Positions 15,101 to 20,096 of a DNA stretch of 20,096 bases are shown in pieces. The DNA is from JBCCFK01 sp965262315 (GTDB lineage: Bacteria; Actinomycetota; Acidimicrobiia; Acidimicrobiales; UBA8592), in the NCBI GenBank assembly GCA_965262315.1, contig CBDHFJ010000045.1, forward strand, positions 1 to 20,096, given 5' to 3'. The position numbers and the translations under genes are program-made. The stretch's first letter is position 1, and each line of letters starts with the position of its first letter. The notes below the pieces were generated by a model. That model was not told the origin of the DNA and ran no database searches. It worked only from the letters and a program-made list of their open reading frames with translations.

Positions 15101-15781
15101 TCAGCGCTGCCGGCGACGCGACAGTTGGCGGCGTTCGCGGGCTTCGGCCCGCACCCGGCGCCGCCGGCGCTGCGCCCGACCCATCTGGCTCTCGGGCATC
15201 ACGTTGGTGGCCTGACGCCACACCTTCACGAACCGCTGCACCGCGGTCACCAGGGTCAGGACCAGCATCACCCACAACACCGGGATCAGGATCTGGCCGA
15301 ACAACAGGCCCACGGCGAGCACGATGAAACGCTCGGCGCGCTCCATGATGCCGCCCTTGGCGTCGAAGCCGAGCGACTCGGCCTTGGCCCGCTGGTACGA
15401 GATCAACATCGCGGCGCCCATCACCGCCACGGGCAGGACCGAGATCCGGCCGGGCTCGTTGGACGCGAGATACCAGGTCACGCCGCCGAACAGCAGCGCG
15501 TCGGTGATGCGATCGGAGACCGAGTCGAAGAAGGCGCCGCGGACCGACGAGGTGCCGGAAGCCTTGGCGACCGCTCCGTCCAGGGCGTCGGGGATCCCGG
15601 TGAGGACCAGGAACACGAAGCCGAGCGTCAGGTAGCCGTTGCCGATGACCACCGCACCTGCGGCGGCGATCACGATGCCGGTGACGGTCAGCGCATCGGC
15701 GGTGACACCGGCGCGCCGGAGGCTGGCGCCGATGGGATCGAGGCCCTTGTTGACAGTCTCTCGCCAGTTGCCATCGAACAT
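15101..15781 (-). CDS. CDP-alcohol phosphatidyltransferase, probable phosphatidylinositol phosphate synthase (PgsA1-like)
   Basis: The enzyme joins CDP-diacylglycerol to an alcohol, here probably inositol phosphate, to supply the PI used by PimA. The 226-residue membrane protein has the family signature D65-x2-D68-G69-x2-A72-K73-x8-G82-x3-D86-x3-D90. The usual AR is AK here. About six hydrophobic segments follow, then an Arg-rich C-terminal tail. The ATG at 15781 has AGAGGA (15788-15793) six bases upstream; the long frame beyond it is shadow. It heads pgsA-patA-pimA. Phosphatidylglycerophosphate synthase is the alternative, but gene order favours the inositol enzyme. Confidence 0.87.
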   Translation of the reverse strand: MFDGNWRETVNKGLDPIGASLRRAGVTADALTVTGIVIAAAGAVVIGNGYLTLGFVFLVLTGIPDALDGAVAKASGTSSVRGAFFDSVSDRITDALLFGGVTWYLASNEPGRISVLPVAVMGAAMLISYQRAKAESLGFDAKGGIMERAERFIVLAVGLLFGQILIPVLWVMLVLTLVTAVQRFVKVWRQATNVMPESQMGRAQRRRRRVRAEARERRQLSRRRQR

Positions 15782-15890
15782 GACATGTCCTCTCCGGGCG
15801 TGGTGTGCGGGTCGCCCTGGGGGGAGATCGGTGTATCGAGGGTAGCAGTTGCCGGCTGCTTCTCCGGATGTGACGGTCGCCTCCGCGGCC

Positions 15891-18800
15891 TCAGGAACCC
15901 GACACGACCGTGCCGAACCGATCGCCAGACTCATCGCGTCCAGATCCGAGAGAACGCTGCGAGAAGTCGTCGGCACGACGTTTGATGATGCCGTTCGGGC
16001 CCCCCGGGGCGACCAACACCAGCCCGACGTCGTCCACACGACGCAGGTCTTCTCGGGCCACGCCGACCACGAGGTCGCGGCGCCCGTCGCCGTCGGTGTC
16101 GACGGCCGCGACCGCGTGACCGAATGCGTCGCCTGACTCGCCCCGGTTGGGCACGCGGCGCTGGGCCTGGCTGAGCACCTGATCCGGCCCGAACACGAGG
16201 CCACCCGTCGTGGCATCGAACACGTGCACCGCTCCCGCGCCGACGGCCTCACCGACGGTCTCCCCTGGTGCCCCGACGGCCAGGTCGTCGAGCCGGTCGC
16301 CGGTCAGGTCGGCGACCACGAGCGACGAACCGAAGCCATCGTCGGCTTGGGCCACCCCGCGGACGCCACTGACGTCCTGGTGGACCTCGGTTGCCTCCGC
16401 AGGGTCGAGCCCGAAGACCGAACCGCCGAACACGACGACGAGGCCGGCATCGACCGCCCCGCCGACGTCGGCACCCGGGGCCCCGACCGCGAGCTCGTCG
16501 AACCCGTCGCCGTCGACGTCCCCGGCCCCGAGGGCGTGCCCGAAGCGGTCCTCGACCCCAGCGGCGCCCGGAACGCCACCGGCGCCGCGCTGCAACTCCA
16601 CTGCGCCACCGACGACGATGCCCTCGGCCGAACCGGGCACGACCACGACCCGACCGGCATCGGCGACGCCGCCCACGTCCCGCAACGGCGTGCCGACCGC
16701 CAGATCGTCGAACCCGTTGCCGTCGAAGTCACCCGACGCGAGCGCGTACCCGAACTTGGCGCCCCGCTGCCCACCGCCGGGGATCGCCGGATCGGTGGGC
16801 TTGATCAGGACCGAGCCCGCGCCGTCGAGTCCGCCGTCGGAGCCGTAGACCACGTGGACCACACCGACGTCACGCTGCCCGGCCAGGTCCTCGCCCTTGG
16901 CGGCGATGGCCAGGTCATCGAGGCCGTCACCGTCGAAGTCGCCGGCGACGAGCGCCGATCCGAACAGGTCTCCACGGTCGGGCCGATTGGCGATCCCGGC
17001 CGTCCGCTGTGTGAGGTTCGTCGACCGATCCGTCAGCCCCGAGGGCCCGCCGTGCACCACCCGAACCGAGCCGGCACGCCGGCGCTTCGAGTGGCCCTCT
17101 CGGGGGCTCCCGACCGCAACGTCGTCGTAGCCGTCGCCGTCGAAGTCACCACAGGCGAGCGCGGCGCCGAACCGGTCGCCACCCTCGGACAGGCCGGCGA
17201 CACCCGGCCATTCCTGGGTCACGGACGCGGTCCGAGTCCGACCGGCGGTGCCGCCGAAGACGACCACGGCCCGGCCGGCATCGGGTGCGCCTCGGAGGTC
17301 CTCGTCGGGGCTCCCGACCAGGAGGTCGCCATGACCGTCCGCGTCGATGTCACACCCGACCCCGCGGTAGCCGGCCGGCTGGATCGCCAGCCGGATCCGA
17401 CCCTCGGACCCGTCGTCGCCACCGACCTGCAGGTAGTAGGTGACGCCGCCACGCAGGGTCGCGGTCAGTGCGGCATCGGGATCGTTGACGGTCCGGTCAT
17501 CGGCGCAGTCGACCCGTTCGAGTCCGTCAGGGTCGTCGCGCCAGAGGCCGACCAGCGTGTCGAACGTGGAGCCCTCGGTGGTGATGTCGACGGTCACGTC
17601 GGCGGCTGGGGTGTAGCGGTACCAGAGCGAGCTCGACATCGAGCCGCAGGTGACCGCCGGCTCGCCGTCCTCGACTCCGGCCAGGCGGGCGTCGCCAGTG
17701 GCCGTGAACGGAATGCGCTCGACCGCGACCGCTGCGGCGAACGCGTCGTTGGCGGGCAGGTCGGTGATGCCCTCGAACGCAGCGCGGACATCGGGCAACG
17801 GACCGATGGAGCCACCGCGGGTACCGGAGAAGTTCTGCTGGCTGCCCGTCGCGGCGAGCAGACCGCGGATCTGGCCGGTGCTGAGCGGGAGACCCTGGGC
17901 CTCGGCCATCGAGGACAACAACGCTGCCGCGCCCGCCACCTGGGGTGTGGCTGCGCTGGTGAAGCCCCACCAGCGGAACCCGCTGCCGTCGCCGTCGACG
18001 GTTGCGGCCGTCCGAACGCACGACCCCCAACCCTGGAGGTCGACTCGCGAGCCGTAGTTGCTCGTGCCGACGCGACCGCGGGGCGGCCCGTCAGCGTTCG
18101 GACACCCGGATCCGGTGCCGTTGCCCGCCCCGACGACGATGGTCTCCGGCGAGTCCGACCCCAGGCGGTCGTCGTAGGAGTCGAGGTTCGCTCCGCCGTT
18201 GCCTGCGGACACGACGGTGATGACGCCCTGCGCGGCCGCGATCCGGAGTGCGTCGCGGGCAGATGCGGAGTACACCAGCGGAAGCACCACGCCCGCACCG
18301 CCGCAGCCGGACACCGCACAGATGCCCTGCGAAATCGTGATGACGTCGCCGGGCGCGGTGACCGCCGTCGCCAGGTCGATGGCGTTCGCCATGTCGGCGG
18401 AGGTCCGGCCGCTGGTCACCGTGTGCAACGCTGCCGCGTGGGCGATGCCCTTGAGGCCCTCACCGTCACCATCCGCGGCGATGATCCCGAGCACTTGGAG
18501 GCCGTGGTGCGGGTCCCATGGCGCAGCATGCGGGATGACCACCCCGGGGGCCGATGCCCGGTCCATGTCGGGATGCGCCGTGTCGAATCCCGAGTCGATC
18601 GCGATGACGCGGACGTTCTGGCCGGCGCCCCCGGGCCGGCTCCAGGCCCACTCGGCGTTCACCCCGGTGGGCGCGGCATCGAGGTATCCCTGCCGCGCCT
18701 CTTCCTCGGGCACCTGGGTCGTGGACAGCGTCGGTTCGGCCTCGACCACCTCGACGACGGGTGAAGCCCGGAGGGCGGACTGGAGGGCGGTACCCGTCTC

Positions 18801-19283
18801 GGGCGACGCCGTCGCCACCACGAACCACCGACCCAGGTCCGGCTGGCCTTCGCCGCTTCGGACCTCCGCCTCGAGTCGGGCGGCGGAGAGCGCCACGGGA
18901 TTGCGAGCGAACAGTCGCTCGACCCGGGCCCCGGCGTCGAGGATCGCCCGCTCGGTCTCCGCGTCGTCGATCTCCACCCGGCCGCCTGCCAGGACCGGAC
19001 CGGCGGCGTCGGAGAAGCGCACGTGGAGGCGCGTCGAGTCACCGCCGATTGCCAGGACCGGGCCCGCGCCGGGCGCCGCCGGAGCCCCACCTTCTTCGGG
19101 GATCACGCCGTCCAGGTCGGAGGGCCCGCCGGCGGGCTTGGGCACGACGTCCGTGGACACCTGCGCGACGGCCGCGCCGGGTACGAGGAGGGCCCCGATC
19201 ACGGCCAGTACCGCGAGCGCTGCCGGGGCGCGCCGCGCGCGCATCGACTGGTGCGGCCGGGTCGGACCGCCGGTGGTCGCCAC
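15891..19283 (-). CDS. Secreted S8 subtilase with PPC-like domain and seven-bladed FG-GAP propeller
   Basis: This is an exported serine protease of 1130 residues. Residues 1-41 form a signal peptide with a long Arg-containing N-region and AAVAQ end. An inhibitor-like propeptide region covers about 80-190. The peptidase domain (about 205-505) has Asp230 in VIAIDSGFD, His260 in HHGLQVLGI, the oxyanion Asn362 in SAGNGG and Ser443 in FTSAATPQVAG. Residues 508-636 (PANDAF...WYRYTPAADVTVDI...YYLQVGG) resemble a pre-peptidase C-terminal domain. Residues 640-1130 hold seven FG-GAP repeats with Ca-binding DxDGDGxxD loops near 645, 713, 782, 852, 922, 992 (degenerate) and 1062, about 70 residues apart. 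A final DRFGTVVSGS probably closes the propeller. GTG 19283 starts 9 bases after the oxygenase stop; ATG 19244 is an alternative with an equally good signal peptide. Substrate unknown. Confidence 0.92.
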   Translation of the reverse strand: MATTGGPTRPHQSMRARRAPAALAVLAVIGALLVPGAAVAQVSTDVVPKPAGGPSDLDGVIPEEGGAPAAPGAGPVLAIGGDSTRLHVRFSDAAGPVLAGGRVEIDDAETERAILDAGARVERLFARNPVALSAARLEAEVRSGEGQPDLGRWFVVATASPETGTALQSALRASPVVEVVEAEPTLSTTQVPEEEARQGYLDAAPTGVNAEWAWSRPGGAGQNVRVIAIDSGFDTAHPDMDRASAPGVVIPHAAPWDPHHGLQVLGIIAADGDGEGLKGIAHAAALHTVTSGRTSADMANAIDLATAVTAPGDVITISQGICAVSGCGGAGVVLPLVYSASARDALRIAAAQGVITVVSAGNGGANLDSYDDRLGSDSPETIVVGAGNGTGSGCPNADGPPRGRVGTSNYGSRVDLQGWGSCVRTAATVDGDGSGFRWWGFTSAATPQVAGAAALLSSMAEAQGLPLSTGQIRGLLAATGSQQNFSGTRGGSIGPLPDVRAAFEGITDLPANDAFAAAVAVERIPFTATGDARLAGVEDGEPAVTCGSMSSSLWYRYTPAADVTVDITTEGSTFDTLVGLWRDDPDGLERVDCADDRTVNDPDAALTATLRGGVTYYLQVGGDDGSEGRIRLAIQPAGYRGVGCDIDADGHGDLLVGSPDEDLRGAPDAGRAVVVFGGTAGRTRTASVTQEWPGVAGLSEGGDRFGAALACGDFDGDGYDDVAVGSPREGHSKRRRAGSVRVVHGGPSGLTDRSTNLTQRTAGIANRPDRGDLFGSALVAGDFDGDGLDDLAIAAKGEDLAGQRDVGVVHVVYGSDGGLDGAGSVLIKPTDPAIPGGGQRGAKFGYALASGDFDGNGFDDLAVGTPLRDVGGVADAGRVVVVPGSAEGIVVGGAVELQRGAGGVPGAAGVEDRFGHALGAGDVDGDGFDELAVGAPGADVGGAVDAGLVVVFGGSVFGLDPAEATEVHQDVSGVRGVAQADDGFGSSLVVADLTGDRLDDLAVGAPGETVGEAVGAGAVHVFDATTGGLVFGPDQVLSQAQRRVPNRGESGDAFGHAVAAVDTDGDGRRDLVVGVAREDLRRVDDVGLVLVAPGGPNGIIKRRADDFSQRSLGSGRDESGDRFGTVVSGS
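15894..17366 (-). repeat. Seven tandem FG-GAP coding repeats, about 210 bases each
   Basis: The 3' 1.5 kb of the subtilase gene is a tandem array of seven units of 68-70 codons. Each unit has FG-x-A-L, a D-x-D-G-D-G-x-D-D calcium loop, LAVG-x-P, and V-x-V-hydrophobic-G-G. The regular period shows in protein; the DNA copies have diverged, so this is an old array. Confidence 0.85.
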
Positions 19284-19292
19284 CGCTCCAGG

Positions 19293-20096
19293 CTACGACA
19301 GCTTCGGAGCGGCCGGACCTCGCGCACCGTCTGGGCGGTCGTGGCGGTCGTAGCCTGCTTCGAGCTCGGCGCGCAGGAAGTCGCCGAACACGTAGCCCTG
19401 GTCGTCGGCGGCGCCGTCCAGCGGCTCGATGACCGTGGCGACATGGGGGTCGAGGAAGTAGGCGACCGAGTAGCGCTCCCGCGCGGGGTCGTTGATCACC
19501 CGGTGTGGCGTGGCCTTGATCCGACCGTTACTCCAGCGACGCATGACCGAGCCGGTGTTGAGGACGAATGCCTCGGCAATCGGTGTGACGTCGAGCCACT
19601 CACCCGCCGGACCCCGCACCTGCAGGCCGCCGACCTCGTCCTGCGCCAGGAGGGTCACGGCGCCGAAGTCCACGTGGGGCGCCGAGCCGTACACACCGGT
19701 CCGGCCCGGTTGCGCCGGGTAGTGCAGGAGCCGGAGCCACTCGGTGGGAGGGTCGAGCGCACCGGCGGGCAGCGCCGCCCCACCGAGCCCGACCATGAAG
19801 TGGTCGATCACCCGACGACCGAGCCCCTGCATGGCCGAGGCGTAGGCCTCGAGCGTGTCTCGGAACCCGGAGAGCGCCGGCCACTGGTTGGGGCCGGCGA
19901 GGTAGTGGCCGGCGACCACGTCCGGATCGTGGGGCCCGGCGTCGCGCATCATCATGAACGAGGCGCTCTGGTTGGGCTCGGACACGTCTTCCAGCTCCGA
20001 CAGGCGATCCGTCGAGGTGTCGATGGCGATGTAGCCGCGGTGGTTGGGGTCGAGTTCGATCGCCAGCTTCCGCTCCAGCGGCATCGCGTGGAATCG
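19293..20096 (-). CDS. 2-oxoglutarate/Fe(II) oxygenase of the isopenicillin N synthase family (5' end cut by window edge)
   Basis: This is a cytoplasmic non-haem iron dioxygenase; the substrate cannot be told from sequence. The frame is open to the right edge, giving 267 visible residues. The visible N-terminus (RFHAMPLERKLAI, then NHRGYIA) corresponds to the middle of the family's N-terminal domain, so roughly 60-70 residues lie outside. The ATG at 20084 is internal. Numbered from that Met, the iron ligands are His137 and Asp139 in PHVDFGAVTLLAQD and His194 in TPHRVI. Arg204-Tyr-Ser206 forms the 2-oxoglutarate-binding RxS. WLRLLHYP and GGLQVRGPAGEWLDV are typical. It precedes the secreted subtilase by 9 bases and is probably cotranscribed. 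Confidence 0.92.
   Translation of the reverse strand, partial: RFHAMPLERKLAIELDPNHRGYIAIDTSTDRLSELEDVSEPNQSASFMMMRDAGPHDPDVVAGHYLAGPNQWPALSGFRDTLEAYASAMQGLGRRVIDHFMVGLGGAALPAGALDPPTEWLRLLHYPAQPGRTGVYGSAPHVDFGAVTLLAQDEVGGLQVRGPAGEWLDVTPIAEAFVLNTGSVMRRWSNGRIKATPHRVINDPARERYSVAYFLDPHVATVIEPLDGAADDQGYVFGDFLRAELEAGYDRHDRPDGARGPAAPKLS

Noticed and set aside
15782..15890. Terminator after the subtilase gene
   Set aside because: Only short imperfect GC repeats are present and there is no T-tract. A TACCCT at 15839-15844 could be a -10 for pgsA, but without support from a -35 I did not list it as a feature.
16224..18764. Plus-strand open frame of 846 codons opposite the subtilase
   Set aside because: It is antisense to the repetitive FG-GAP and peptidase coding sequence, with no recognisable domain or binding site. 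The subtilase on the minus strand has a full set of motifs.
1..20096. CRISPR arrays, insertion sequences, tRNA or rRNA genes, prophage or defence genes
   Set aside because: I saw no regularly spaced repeats, transposase motifs, terminal inverted repeats, cloverleaf sequences or phage proteins. The genes are ordinary chromosomal ones with uniform base composition by eye.

Overview
The window is a GC-rich chromosomal segment of an actinobacterium. The gene content and gene order follow the region of Mycobacterium tuberculosis that runs from secD/yajC through ruvBAC, yebC, pdxT and pdxS to pimA-patA-pgsA1. The phosphatidylinositol mannoside (PIM)-type lipid genes also point to Actinobacteriota. 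There are no mycolate genes or PE/PPE genes, and the lineage-specific insertions differ. I infer an uncultured or environmental high-GC lineage, possibly Acidimicrobiia, but the class is not proven by the sequence. I see no mobile elements, CRISPR arrays, rRNA or tRNA genes. No stretch longer than about 115 bases lacks a gene.

Layout, left to right; nearly everything is on the minus strand. (1) 1-6278: ruvC-ruvA-ruvB-queA-tgt-yajC-secD, transcribed right to left: Holliday junction resolution, queuosine tRNA modification and the Sec export accessory proteins. secD runs off the left edge. As written, ruvB carries two single-base frameshifts. The Tgt protein has lost all three zinc-binding cysteines. 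(2) 6379-8241, plus strand: a two-gene ABC-2 exporter, ATPase (one frameshift) and permease, divergent from ruvC and convergent with yebC. (3) 10477-8255: pdxS-pdxT-yebC, pyridoxal phosphate synthase plus a YebC-family protein. (4) 13003-10535: lemA, an M48-like membrane protein with a broken HEXXH motif, and a DUF3048 lipoprotein, forming an uncharacterised envelope module. (5) 15781-13070: pgsA-like, patA-like and pimA-like genes for phosphatidylinositol and its mannosylated, acylated derivatives. (6) 20096-15891: a 5'-truncated 2-oxoglutarate/Fe(II) oxygenase, followed 9 bases later by a 1130-residue secreted subtilase ending in a seven-bladed FG-GAP propeller.

The most notable observations are these: a zinc-site-less tRNA-guanine transglycosylase; a probable pseudoprotease paired with LemA; a shared TACGCT-N7-ATG arrangement before ruvC and pdxS that suggests leaderless transcription; a 19-codon upstream reading frame overlapping the secD start; and three +1 indels, all readable as an extra G on the plus strand. 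The indels look more like sequence errors than decay, because both flanks of each stay well conserved. Nothing in the window is clearly an undescribed multi-gene defence or mobile system. The least explained unit is the lemA/M48-like/DUF3048 operon.
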